In this document: in pieces, positions 7,736 through 16,827 of the stretch
Position numbering within the stretch: position 1 is the first letter of the stretch
How the letters are laid out: each line of letters starts with the position of its first letter
Source: DASXHZ01 sp036488085
Lineage (GTDB): Bacteria > Acidobacteriota > Thermoanaerobaculia > Gp7-AA8
Direction: 5' to 3'
Length of the DNA stretch: 64,000 nucleotides
NCBI GenBank assembly: GCA_036488085.1
Contig: DASXHZ010000058.1
Coordinates: 1-64,000 of the forward strand
The notes under the pieces: model-generated
Told to the model about the DNA's origin: nothing
Database searches by the model: none
The model's input: the letters and a program-made list of their open reading frames with translations, nothing else
Program-made: the position numbers and the translations under genes

Positions 7736-9283
7736 ATGCGTTTGAAGTCCTTTGCGGCCGCAGCCGCGATTCTCTGCGTCGCCGGCAGCGGCGCGTTTTC
7801 AACACTCCGTGCCGACGATCCGAAACCGGCCGACAAGGCGGCTGCCGCGAAGCCCGCTGAAAAGGCGGAAAAGCCGGAGCCGAAGAAGTTCGTGAAGCAG
7901 CACCACGCCCACATCGGCGATGCCGATGTGAACTACACCACCACGTCCGAGGAGATCTTCCTCAAGGACAACGACGGCAAGGAGACCGCGAGCTTCTTCA
8001 CCATCGCATATACAAAGGATGGCGTCGCGCGGGCGGAAGACCGCCCCGTCACCTTCGTCTACAACGGCGGTCCCGGCTCTGCCTCGCTCTTCCTGCACTT
8101 CGGCCTCGTCGGGCCGAAGGTGATCGACATCCCGAGCGACGCCACCGATCCCGGCGCGCCGCCGTACAAGCTGCGCGACAACCCTGCCACGATCTTCCGC
8201 GCCACCGACCTCGTATTCGTCGATCCGATCGGCACCGGCTACAGCCACGCCATGGGCGACAAGAAGAACGAGGACTACTGGGGCTACGACGAGGACGCCG
8301 ACTCCGTCGCGGAGTTCATCCGCACCTGGATCACGCAGCACAATCGCTGGAACTCCCCGAAGTATCTCCTCGGCGAGAGCTACGGCGGCATCCGCTCGTC
8401 GATGCTCGTTCCGCGGCTGCAGGGAAATCTAAACATCGGTCTCAACGGCGTGATCCTCATCTCTCCGGCGCTTAACATGGGAACGCTGCCGTTCATCACG
8501 ACGGGGAACGATCTCTCCTACGCGACGACGCTCCCGGCGCTCGCGGCCGCGGCTTACTACCACCACAAGCTCCCGGACCAGTGGAAGGACCTCGACACGC
8601 TGCTGAGGGAAGTCGAGCACTTCGCCGGCAACGAGTACCTCCTCGCGCTCTTCCAGGGCGACACGCTCGACAAGGCTTCCAAGGACAAGATCGCGGATTC
8701 GCTGCACCGCTACACGGGACTCTCGAAGGAGTACATCCTCCGCAGCGATCTGCGCATCTACGCGATGCGATTCACGAAGGAGTTGCTGCGCGACGAAGGG
8801 AAGTCGATCGGTGCGCTCGACGACCGCTACGCGCAGGACGAGCTCGATCGCGTCGCAGAGTTCCCCGACAACGATCCGTTCGACGCGAAGACCGGTCCGA
8901 TCTACGTCACACTCTTCCAGAACTATCTCCGCAACGACCTCGGCGTCGACTGGGACAAGCGCTATTTCCCGCAGAACGGCGAGGCGAACCAGAAGTGGAA
9001 GCGGCCGGCCAACCGCCGCGGCGCGTTCGCGGGCTTCGTCGACGTCACCGGCGCGCTCGCGCAGGGGACGAAGGACAACGAGGCGCTACGCGTCTTCTCG
9101 GCGTCCGGCTACAACGATCTCGTGACGTCGTACTTCGCGAACAAGTACATGCTGACGCACAGCGGCATCGATCCGAAACGCCTGGTCATCAAGCAGTACC
9201 CCGGCGGACACATGATGTATCTCCACCACCCCTCGGAAGAGGCAGTCTCGAACGACATCGTGGCGTTCATCGAAGGGAAGTAG
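7736..9283 (+). CDS. S10 family serine carboxypeptidase
   Basis: 515 residues with a Sec signal peptide (AAAAILCVAGSGAFSTLRA). A charged Ala/Lys/Pro linker follows, then an alpha/beta-hydrolase core. The S10 motifs are present: NGGPGSASL near 110, DPIGTGYS near 163, GESYGG with nucleophile Ser215, and the C-terminal GGHMMYLHHP carrying the catalytic His. It would act in the periplasm or outside the cell, removing C-terminal residues from peptides. The gene is divergent from the MarR regulator, which may control it. It overlaps the convergent P-type ATPase by 17 bases. Confidence 0.9.
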   Translation: MRLKSFAAAAAILCVAGSGAFSTLRADDPKPADKAAAAKPAEKAEKPEPKKFVKQHHAHIGDADVNYTTTSEEIFLKDNDGKETASFFTIAYTKDGVARAEDRPVTFVYNGGPGSASLFLHFGLVGPKVIDIPSDATDPGAPPYKLRDNPATIFRATDLVFVDPIGTGYSHAMGDKKNEDYWGYDEDADSVAEFIRTWITQHNRWNSPKYLLGESYGGIRSSMLVPRLQGNLNIGLNGVILISPALNMGTLPFITTGNDLSYATTLPALAAAAYYHHKLPDQWKDLDTLLREVEHFAGNEYLLALFQGDTLDKASKDKIADSLHRYTGLSKEYILRSDLRIYAMRFTKELLRDEGKSIGALDDRYAQDELDRVAEFPDNDPFDAKTGPIYVTLFQNYLRNDLGVDWDKRYFPQNGEANQKWKRPANRRGAFAGFVDVTGALAQGTKDNEALRVFSASGYNDLVTSYFANKYMLTHSGIDPKRLVIKQYPGGHMMYLHHPSEEAVSNDIVAFIEGK

Positions 9284-11453
9284 GGTCCAACTTCTGATTG
9301 CGCAGTCGCAAAGCGTTCGCGATGACGGTCACGCTGCTGAACGTCATCGCGGCGCTCGCGATGATCGGACTCAGGAGCACGCCAAAGAACGGATACAGCA
9401 CGCCCGCCGCGATCGGCACGCCGAGGATGTTGTAGATGAAGGCGAAGAACAGGTTTTGCCTGATGTTTTGCATCATCGCCTCGGAGAGCCGGCGCGCGCG
9501 GGCGATGCCGCGCAGGTCGCCTTTCACCAGCGTGATGCCCGCGCTCTCGATCGCGATGTCCGTCCCGGTACCCATCGCGATTCCAACGTCCGCGCGCGAG
9601 AGGGCGGGAGCGTCGTTGACGCCGTCGCCCGCCATCGCGACGCGGTGACCTTCCGACTGCAGCTTCCGCACGACGTTCTCTTTGTCCGCCGGCAGCACCT
9701 CGGCTTCCACGCGATCGATTCGGAGCTTTCGGGCGACCGCCTCGGCGGTCGTACGCGCGTCGCCGGTCAGCATCACGACGTGGATGCCGTTCGCGTGCAG
9801 CGCTTGTAGTGCATCGGACGTCGTCGCCTTGATCGGATCGGCGATTGCGATCAGCGCCGCCGGTTTATCGTCGATCCGCGCGAAGACGACGGTGCTGCCA
9901 TCGGTACGCAGCCGGTTCGCGGCCTCCTCATCGAATGACTCGTTCGTCACGCTGACGTGCGCCCCGTCGACGATTCCCGTCACGCCGCGGCCGGCGATCG
10001 TCTTGACGTTCGTCGCATTCTTCGTCTCCGGCGCAGCGGAGACCATCGCGTTCGCCAGCGGATGCTCGCTCGAACGTTCCACGCTCGCGACGAGCGACAT
10101 CACATTTGCTTCGTCGAAGCCGTTGCGCGTCTCGACGTGGACGACCTTCGGTCTGCCTTCCGTGAGCGTCCCGGTCTTGTCGACAACGACCGTGTCGACT
10201 TTCGACAAGACCTCCAGCGCCTCGGCATTCCGCACCAGGATCCCGTTCGTCGCGCCCCGTCCGGTCGCGACCATGACGGACATCGGCGTCGCAAGCCCGA
10301 GGGCGCAAGGGCAGGCGATGATCAGCACGGCGACCGCATTCACGAGCGCGCTGCTTAGCGTGCCGACGCTCAACCAGACGATGAACGTCACGATCGCGAC
10401 GGCGATGACGATCGGTACAAACCACCCGGAGACGACGTCGGCAAGCCGCTGAATCGGCGCTCGGCTGCGTTGCGCCTCGGCGACCATGCGCACAATCTGC
10501 GCGAGGAGTGTATCGGGGCCGACGTGCTCGGCACGCATGATGACGGAGCCGGTCGTCACGACCGTTCCCGCGGTGACCTTACCGCCTTTCTCCTTCTCGA
10601 CCGGCAGCGGCTCGCCGGTGATCGTCGACTCATCGACCGCGCAGTTGCCTTCATCCACGACGCCGTCGACCGGCACGCGCTCCCCCGGCCGGATGCGGAT
10701 CCGCATGCCGGTCTTGATGTGGTCGACCGGCATGTCGTGCTCGCCGTGATCCATCACGACACGCGCGGTCTTCGGCGTCAGGCCGAGGAGCGACTTGATC
10801 GCGTGCGACGTCCGCTCGCGCGCGCGCAACTCGAGAACCTGCCCGAGGAGCACGAGCGTCGTGATGATCGCGGCCGGCTCGAAGTAGAGCGGCAGGTGCA
10901 AGCGCGGCGCGAAGACGGCGACGATGCTGAACCCGTACGCCGCGCCGGTGCCGAGGGCGATCAGCGTGAACATGTTCAGGTGCCGCGTGACGACCGACAT
11001 CCAACCGCGCACGAAGAACGGCCAGCCGCCCCAAAGAACGACGGGTGTCGCAAGCGCGAACTGCACCCAAGGCAACATCATCCCGCCCATGCCGAGGACG
11101 AGAATCGGAACCGCGAGAACGGCGCTGACGATCAAGCGCCGCTGCATGTCGATCAGCTCTTCGTTCGGCTGCTCGTCGAGCGTGACCAAGCGCCGCTCGA
11201 GCGCCATCCCGCAAATCGGACACGCCCCCGCCTTGTCGCGCACGACCTCGGAGTGCATCGGACACATCCAGGTTTGTCCCTCTCCCTCCGGGAGAGGGTG
11301 CCGCGAAGCGGCGGGTGAGGGGCGTGCCTCTCGCTCGAACTTCGCGCGACACTCCGCACAACAGAAGTAATACCTCTCGCCATGGATCACGGCGGACTCC
11401 GCCGTCTCCGTGTCGACGCTCATCCCGCACACCGGATCGACTGCTTTCGCCAT
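9267..11453 (-). CDS. copA: Copper-translocating P-type ATPase with YHS and heavy-metal-binding N-terminal domains
   Basis: 728 residues starting MAKAVDPVCGM. Order: YHS domain (1-42, VDPVCGM and FCCAEC); a repeat-encoded linker (about 45-60, SPAASRHPLPEGEG); heavy-metal-binding CPMH/CPICGM domain (about 62-85); then the P1B ATPase with membrane segments, actuator TGE (279-281), CPC metal site (381-383), phosphorylated Asp425 in DKTGTLT, the SEHP motif and GDGVNDAPAL. It exports Cu(I) from the cytoplasm. There is no classical CxxC HMA domain. The linker comes from a palindromic repeat at 11275-11322. No copper regulator or chaperone gene lies beside it. Confidence 0.93.
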   Translation of the reverse strand: MAKAVDPVCGMSVDTETAESAVIHGERYYFCCAECRAKFEREARPSPAASRHPLPEGEGQTWMCPMHSEVVRDKAGACPICGMALERRLVTLDEQPNEELIDMQRRLIVSAVLAVPILVLGMGGMMLPWVQFALATPVVLWGGWPFFVRGWMSVVTRHLNMFTLIALGTGAAYGFSIVAVFAPRLHLPLYFEPAAIITTLVLLGQVLELRARERTSHAIKSLLGLTPKTARVVMDHGEHDMPVDHIKTGMRIRIRPGERVPVDGVVDEGNCAVDESTITGEPLPVEKEKGGKVTAGTVVTTGSVIMRAEHVGPDTLLAQIVRMVAEAQRSRAPIQRLADVVSGWFVPIVIAVAIVTFIVWLSVGTLSSALVNAVAVLIIACPCALGLATPMSVMVATGRGATNGILVRNAEALEVLSKVDTVVVDKTGTLTEGRPKVVHVETRNGFDEANVMSLVASVERSSEHPLANAMVSAAPETKNATNVKTIAGRGVTGIVDGAHVSVTNESFDEEAANRLRTDGSTVVFARIDDKPAALIAIADPIKATTSDALQALHANGIHVVMLTGDARTTAEAVARKLRIDRVEAEVLPADKENVVRKLQSEGHRVAMAGDGVNDAPALSRADVGIAMGTGTDIAIESAGITLVKGDLRGIARARRLSEAMMQNIRQNLFFAFIYNILGVPIAAGVLYPFFGVLLSPIIASAAMTFSSVTVIANALRLRNQKLDPTSLR
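11275..11322. repeat. Palindromic repeat inside the copper ATPase gene
   Basis: CTCTCCCTCCGGGAGAG followed by a second small hairpin CCGCGAAGCGG. This type of repeat is common between genes in many bacterial genomes. Here it lies within the reading frame, between the YHS domain and the metal-binding domain, and is translated as an in-frame linker. Confidence 0.7.
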
Positions 11454-11534
11454 GCGATCCGATCGTATCCGAATGGCAACCCCGCCTTCCGTCACTCCTG
11501 CTACACTGCCTCGTATCAGCTCCAGACAATTCGA

Positions 11535-12398
11535 ATGAACCCGGAAGAGCGCTTCCTGGCGAACGTACCGACGATCGAGAGGATCGCCGCGTTCTATTGC
11601 CGCCGCATGCACCTCGGCGATGCCGACACCGAGGATTTCGTCAGCTATGTGAAGCTCGAGCTGATCGAGCGGAACTACGAGATCATCGGAAAGTTCGAGG
11701 GCCGAAGCTCGTTCAGCACCTACCTCACGACCGTCATTCACCGGCTCCTCTATCAGCAGCGGACGAAGGAGTGGGGGAAGTGGCGCCCGTCGGCCGAGGC
11801 GAAGCGGATGGGCGATGTCGCGATCGCGCTGGAGCGGCTGACGACGCGAGACGGCCACTCCCTCGCTGAGGCGATCGAGATGATGACCACCGGCAACGCG
11901 CCCGCGGCATCGCGACGGGAGCTCGAAGCGATCGCGCTACGCCTTCCGCCGCGCGCGCCGCGTCCGATCCTGGTCACCGAAGAGGCGGTAGAGGACCTCG
12001 TCACCGCGGCCGACGATCCGTCCGACGGCCCGATCTCGCGCGAGCGCGAGCGTCTCGCACGCCGCGCCGCCTCGGTCCTCGACGAGATCATGAATTCGTT
12101 GGAGCCCGAGGACCGGCTGATCCTCAAGATGCGCTTCTGGAGCGCGCAACGCATCGCCGACATCGCCGCCACGCTCCACCTCGACGCGAAGAAGACCTAC
12201 AAACGGATCGAGAAGCTCCTCGGCAAGCTCCGCGCCGCGCTCGAGCGCGCCGGCATCGGCCGCAAAGAGATCGACGACCTCTTCGCGCACGGCGACCGGC
12301 CGGTCGAGATCGTGCCGGCCGAGGGAATTCCACCGTCACGTCCCTCCAAACCAGCGGGGGACTTCGGGGGCGGGGAGAGCCGGCTATCGGGGAGATGA
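11535..12398 (+). CDS. ECF-like sigma-70 family factor
   Basis: 287 residues from the ATG at 11535. A sigma region 2-like segment (about 20-85: DTEDFVSYVKLELIERNYEIIGKF and FSTYLTTVIHRLL) and a region 4 helix-turn-helix (about 190-240: LEPEDRLILKMRFWSAQRIADIA then KKTYKRIEKLLGKLRAAL) are joined by a longer-than-usual linker of about 85 residues. A Pro/Gly-rich tail follows. It would direct RNA polymerase to specific promoters. Its stop overlaps the start of a gene for a protein with an anti-sigma zinc finger, so the pair probably act together. Confidence 0.82.
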   Translation: MNPEERFLANVPTIERIAAFYCRRMHLGDADTEDFVSYVKLELIERNYEIIGKFEGRSSFSTYLTTVIHRLLYQQRTKEWGKWRPSAEAKRMGDVAIALERLTTRDGHSLAEAIEMMTTGNAPAASRRELEAIALRLPPRAPRPILVTEEAVEDLVTAADDPSDGPISRERERLARRAASVLDEIMNSLEPEDRLILKMRFWSAQRIADIAATLHLDAKKTYKRIEKLLGKLRAALERAGIGRKEIDDLFAHGDRPVEIVPAEGIPPSRPSKPAGDFGGGESRLSGR

Positions 12399-15300
12399 AG
12401 GAACCGATGGAACACTCCGCATTCCCCTCAGACGAGACGCTCGCCGCGTTTATCGACGGACGACTCGACGAGGAGACGAGGAAACGAGTGGTCGCCCACG
12501 TTGCGGATTGCGAGGAGTGCTACGGGACGGTGATGGCGTCTGGAGCGTTACAGCACGCCGACGAGAAACCACTCATCGTTTCGCGCCTGCGTTCGTGGAA
12601 GGCGCTCTCGATCTCGTCCCGGTCAATTGCAGCAGCCGCAGTGATCGCGATGGTGATTTTCCGGGCTCCGTTGCGGGATCGGTATCGCGACTACACCTAT
12701 GAACGCCGAACTGGCATCCGAGGGATTGTAGATGCCGCGAACCTGACAGCATCCCGGGACATTGCTGGCCGTCTGAGCGGGCCGTTCGAGTACAAGCCGC
12801 TCGTCATCTTGCGCGGCCCGGGTGATGATTCCGACAAATGGTCGCTCAAAGGAGCGGCGGGTGCTTTACGATCCGATGTCGGCCGAGACGCTTCTGCTGA
12901 CAAGCTTCACGGTCTCGGTGTTGCGCATCTCCTCGTCGGCGAATATGACGCCGCAGTTGATGCGCTTGAGGACGCCCTTGCAAAGGAGACCGGTGAAGCG
13001 AACTCACCTAGAGCGATTGCCGAGTGTCGCGATGCTCGACTTCTTACAGACTTAAGCGCTGCGTATGCGGCGCGCTCAGCGGACACACATAGCTCTCACG
13101 ATGCCCCGGGCAGTTCTCAAGATGCGTTGGCTGCTGATGACGCCGCCGAACGAGCCTGGGCTCTAGAGCAGTCACCCCAGGCCGCCTGGAACCGTGCGAT
13201 AGCCGCTGAGTCTATGCACGCGAGACCGCTCGCGATTCAGGCTTGGCGTGATTATCTGGCTCTTGACTCCAGTTCGCGATGGAGCGCCGAAGCTCGCGAT
13301 CACCTTTCATCGCTGACAGCAACACGCGGAGCCGAAGACTGGCCATCCGCCAAAGCACGCATGGTTGGCGCCTTGGGTCGCGGGGAAAACAGCACAGTAG
13401 CCGATGTCGTTCGCTCGTTCTACCCCCAGAGCCGGTCGTACCTCGAAGACGAACTTCTCCCTCGTCTCGCGCAAGACGCATCGGACAGAAGTACCGCAGC
13501 TATCGTCGACGGGTTGGCACGTGCCATATCCGATGTTTTCGGTGATCGGACGGTAATCGACTCACTGCCCTATCTAAAGGATCCGCTTGTTGCGGCGGCT
13601 GTTGCAGAATTCGGCGCCGCCCGTAAGAATCGATCGCTACCGCTCGACCACATCGCCACAACACTTGTTGCTTCGGGAGTTCCACTTGGTGGCCGTGCGC
13701 AAGTCTTTGCGGCGTTCTCGACCTATTACGCACATCACTATTCGGACGCGATCGACAAAGCACGCGCAGCGCGTTCTACTTTCGGCATTGATCACTTTCC
13801 GTCAGTCGTAGCCCAATCGTTGTGGATCGAGGGTCTAGCGCTTGCTTCAGAACGCAAGCTTGGCGAGGCAAACGCTGCATTATCGCAGGCTATCACGCTT
13901 TTCTCCAAACTGAATGATCCTAGAAGCATCGCTGGCCTCGACGGCGTAATCTCGGATAATTATAGGCTTGCGGGCGACCCTCGCTCCGCATTGACAGCCT
14001 TGATCGACGCTCTGGCCGTGAGGGAAGCCAGCGGCTGGGACATTGATTACATTTGCTTCAGCGATCTGGCAAAGACATGCGATCTGATGGGATCTCGGTC
14101 TGCGACGCTTGCATTTCTTGATGCCGCGCTCCGCCGTGCGGCCGCCGATCATTCGGCGGCGGAGACCACAGACGCCCTCGTTGCGCGAGCGGAGCTTCGC
14201 CATGCCTCTGGTGACGACGACAGTGCGCTCACCGACATTCACGATGCCGAGCGAGAAATAACAGGCGTTAAGAGCGATCAGGATCGAGTCCGACTCAACA
14301 TGTATCTAGACGTGGTTGTAGGCAATGCGCTCGCAAGAAGAAGCCCGCGACAGGCTTTGCAGCACCTCGTGCGTGCCGTCTCGGTGGCAAAAGCCCTCGG
14401 CAGCCCTGAACACATTCTCATGGCCCTCTACGGCCGTGGCGTCGCGGAGCGAACACTTGGAAACGAGGCTCAAGCGGTCGCAACTCTTAAAGAAGCATTT
14501 GTCGAAGCGGAGCGGCAGAGGAAAGACATCGACGGCGATGACACACGAGTGTCGCTGGTAGATTTCGTTAGGCCGGTAGAAGACGAACTGGTACGGTCGT
14601 TTATAGAGACTGGGCACGGCGAGGAGGCCCTCCTTTGGTCCGAACGAGCGAAAGGGCGCGTCACTTTGGATTCCGCGCGAGCTCACGGTGTCGCGGTCAT
14701 CGATCCTGTAACCGTATCCGATCTCGCCGAAAGCGTAGAACCGTCCACTAATTATGTAGAATTTCAGGTGCTTCCCGACGCCGTTGCGATATGGACGGTG
14801 GGTGCCGGCAAGGTAGGATTCCAACTGACCCGCATTCGAAAGACAGATCTTGAATCACGCATACGGTCGCTGTCGTCCGCCGCATTTAGAGGTGACGACA
14901 TCCTGTTCGCGCGAGTTTCGACGGAGATCTATTCGATGCTTATTTCGCCCGTTGAGGACTACTTCGCTGGCGACCAAGTGACGCTAATACCGGACGCCGT
15001 GCTGACGTCTGTGCCCTGGCCGGCTCTCAAATCTCCAAAGACAGGGGAGCGGCTTGGCGGTCGGTATGCGCTGGCCGTCGCGCCGTCGATTACTTGGTGC
15101 ATTAGTCGTAAAAGTAACACTGACAAAACGCCACTGTCCAGAATCGCAATCGTTGTAGGCGGAAGCGACGGAGGGCTGCGCGCTCTCCCTGAGGCGGAGG
15201 CGGATGCAGAAAGGCTTGCGTCGTTATTCGTTCATCACGAGACTCTCGCGGGCAACGTAACCGATTCGGACGTCCGCCGCTCTGCGTCGGCTCAACAGAT

Positions 15301-15697
15301 CCTCCATTTCGCTGGACATGCGGATCATGACGCGCTTCTTGTAGGAAGACCACCGCACCGGTTGGACCTTGGTACTATCAGAGGTATAGACTTTTCGCGT
15401 GTACGCTTGATAACTCTGGCGGCATGCGCGACCTCACGTGGCCGCGCTACCAGCGACGGCTCGATGAGTCTTGCGCGGGCATTCCTAGTGGGAAACGCGC
15501 CGAGCGTACTGGCGACAAATACGCCGATCGACGATTGGCTAGCCAGTCGCTTGTCCGAAGCATTCTATCGTCGGCTACCTAGAAGCGAGGGAATCGCCGA
15601 CGCGCTCCGCGCCGCGCGTTTGGATATTTGCCAATCGCCGGCGAATTCTACAACCCAGTGTTGGGCCGCGTTTCAGGTTTGGGGGGTCGCTGCCTGA
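12395..15697 (+). CDS. Anti-sigma zinc finger - transmembrane - TPR - CHAT caspase-like protein
   Basis: 1,100 residues. N-terminus: zf-HC2-type anti-sigma domain with H35-x3-C39-x2-C42 (HVADCEEC). One membrane helix about 76-89. A long extracytoplasmic helical region (about 150-750) has tetratricopeptide-like repeats. The C-terminal CHAT domain (about 800-1100) has catalytic-type His975 (LHFAGHAD) and Cys1011 (LAACATSRG). CHAT is a caspase-like peptidase fold. The ATG at 12395 overlaps the sigma stop (ATGA); an ATG at 12407 is also possible. It probably holds the sigma factor at the membrane and releases it on a signal, perhaps by proteolysis (inference). From here to 17726 codon third positions are more A/T-rich than in neighbours, which suggests transfer. 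Confidence 0.82.
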   Translation: MKEPMEHSAFPSDETLAAFIDGRLDEETRKRVVAHVADCEECYGTVMASGALQHADEKPLIVSRLRSWKALSISSRSIAAAAVIAMVIFRAPLRDRYRDYTYERRTGIRGIVDAANLTASRDIAGRLSGPFEYKPLVILRGPGDDSDKWSLKGAAGALRSDVGRDASADKLHGLGVAHLLVGEYDAAVDALEDALAKETGEANSPRAIAECRDARLLTDLSAAYAARSADTHSSHDAPGSSQDALAADDAAERAWALEQSPQAAWNRAIAAESMHARPLAIQAWRDYLALDSSSRWSAEARDHLSSLTATRGAEDWPSAKARMVGALGRGENSTVADVVRSFYPQSRSYLEDELLPRLAQDASDRSTAAIVDGLARAISDVFGDRTVIDSLPYLKDPLVAAAVAEFGAARKNRSLPLDHIATTLVASGVPLGGRAQVFAAFSTYYAHHYSDAIDKARAARSTFGIDHFPSVVAQSLWIEGLALASERKLGEANAALSQAITLFSKLNDPRSIAGLDGVISDNYRLAGDPRSALTALIDALAVREASGWDIDYICFSDLAKTCDLMGSRSATLAFLDAALRRAAADHSAAETTDALVARAELRHASGDDDSALTDIHDAEREITGVKSDQDRVRLNMYLDVVVGNALARRSPRQALQHLVRAVSVAKALGSPEHILMALYGRGVAERTLGNEAQAVATLKEAFVEAERQRKDIDGDDTRVSLVDFVRPVEDELVRSFIETGHGEEALLWSERAKGRVTLDSARAHGVAVIDPVTVSDLAESVEPSTNYVEFQVLPDAVAIWTVGAGKVGFQLTRIRKTDLESRIRSLSSAAFRGDDILFARVSTEIYSMLISPVEDYFAGDQVTLIPDAVLTSVPWPALKSPKTGERLGGRYALAVAPSITWCISRKSNTDKTPLSRIAIVVGGSDGGLRALPEAEADAERLASLFVHHETLAGNVTDSDVRRSASAQQILHFAGHADHDALLVGRPPHRLDLGTIRGIDFSRVRLITLAACATSRGRATSDGSMSLARAFLVGNAPSVLATNTPIDDWLASRLSEAFYRRLPRSEGIADALRAARLDICQSPANSTTQCWAAFQVWGVAA

Positions 15698-15774
15698 AGC
15701 GGTATCCAGGACACCTCGGTGGACGAATATGAACCAAAAATGACTGCTAACAGAGAATAGAAAGGGACCGCTGC

Positions 15775-16827
15775 ATGCATCTCCGCACCACGGCATTCAC
15801 CTTGTTCTTTACGCTCACTCTACCGGCCGCGACGCAAGCCGATCTCACGATCGAAGCGGCGAAAGCCGTCAGTCTCTCGCCGCCCGGCGACCCTAAGAAC
15901 TTCCCTGTCGAAGTTCACGTCATTACCAGCGGCGTATGCACATTCGACTTAGCCGACAATAGGATCATCGTTCCTCGGCACGACAAGAAGCAGGGACATG
16001 TTCCGGCGCATAAGGCATATCTTCTCTTTGAGGAGTCGGAGCTCGCCGCGAGTTCCTTTCCTGATGAACTTCTTCATATCGATGATAAGTTTACAGGCCG
16101 GAAGCAGGTAGTTTACCCATTGGATGGGGATGAGTTATCGATTTCGACCGCTAACACTCCCGATGACAAGGTCGTTGCAACCGTGCCTGCGCAGGGCACG
16201 CATTGCCCGGTGAACGAATTGGATGTCTCTATGCACTGGGTGCCGAGCCTCTCAAGCGTTCTTGGAACACCTGTTGAGGTAGACCGAGACTATTTGACCA
16301 AGAAGAATGACCAGCCTGACAAGGTCGCAGGGACGCTCCTCTTTGCTCAAACGGGACGCTTGGACGCACACGTCATCGATAAAAACCTTTATGAGTTTGT
16401 GGACGACGGCCGTGATAGAAGTCATATGCAGGCGATTGCTCAATTGGTAGACTATACGTTTCGCGCAACAGATGTGCTCGTCCTGAATCGAAAGAAGGGG
16501 AATAATCCACCGGACAAAGCTTTCCTGAAGCTTCAGGCGGACCCGACGACACCTCAAAAGATATACTTGAAGCTAGCCAACACACCTGACTATGTACTCG
16601 AGGGCCCGATGCCGTCTCGGGAGCGAGATGAGCATTGGGATCTTCATTATGATATGGTGCGAAATGCGGGCAATCACCCCATTCCGACGCCGACGTTCGC
16701 GAACTGCACCGGGGTGCCGGTTGTGAACTGCCAGCCGGCAACCGGATTATGTACCTCGGTGGTTTCCAGTGCATCGTTTACTTTGTCGGTCGGAGGTCTC
16801 GATTGCGGTCCCGATGGTTTGCCATAG
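15775..16827 (+). CDS. Secreted hypothetical protein of the sigma/CHAT operon
   Basis: 350 residues with a signal peptide (RTTAFTLFFTLTLPAATQA, cleaved before DLTIEA). I recognise no family. The first half has a His-containing strand-rich region (VEVHVITSG, IIVPRHDKK) that might bind and cover a substrate. The C-terminus is Cys-rich (NCTGVPVVNCQPATGLC, then GLDCGPDGLP), which suggests disulfides outside the cytoplasm. It follows the CHAT gene by 77 bases on the same strand and has the same A/T-leaning codon use. Its end overlaps the next start, so it is probably part of the same system. Confidence 0.6.
   Translation: MHLRTTAFTLFFTLTLPAATQADLTIEAAKAVSLSPPGDPKNFPVEVHVITSGVCTFDLADNRIIVPRHDKKQGHVPAHKAYLLFEESELAASSFPDELLHIDDKFTGRKQVVYPLDGDELSISTANTPDDKVVATVPAQGTHCPVNELDVSMHWVPSLSSVLGTPVEVDRDYLTKKNDQPDKVAGTLLFAQTGRLDAHVIDKNLYEFVDDGRDRSHMQAIAQLVDYTFRATDVLVLNRKKGNNPPDKAFLKLQADPTTPQKIYLKLANTPDYVLEGPMPSRERDEHWDLHYDMVRNAGNHPIPTPTFANCTGVPVVNCQPATGLCTSVVSSASFTLSVGGLDCGPDGLP

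Noticed and set aside
16749..16802. ATG at 16749 as the start of the secreted caspase-like gene
   Set aside because: It would put 18 residues before the signal peptide and lacks a ribosome site, whereas TTG at 16803 has GGAGG at proper spacing.
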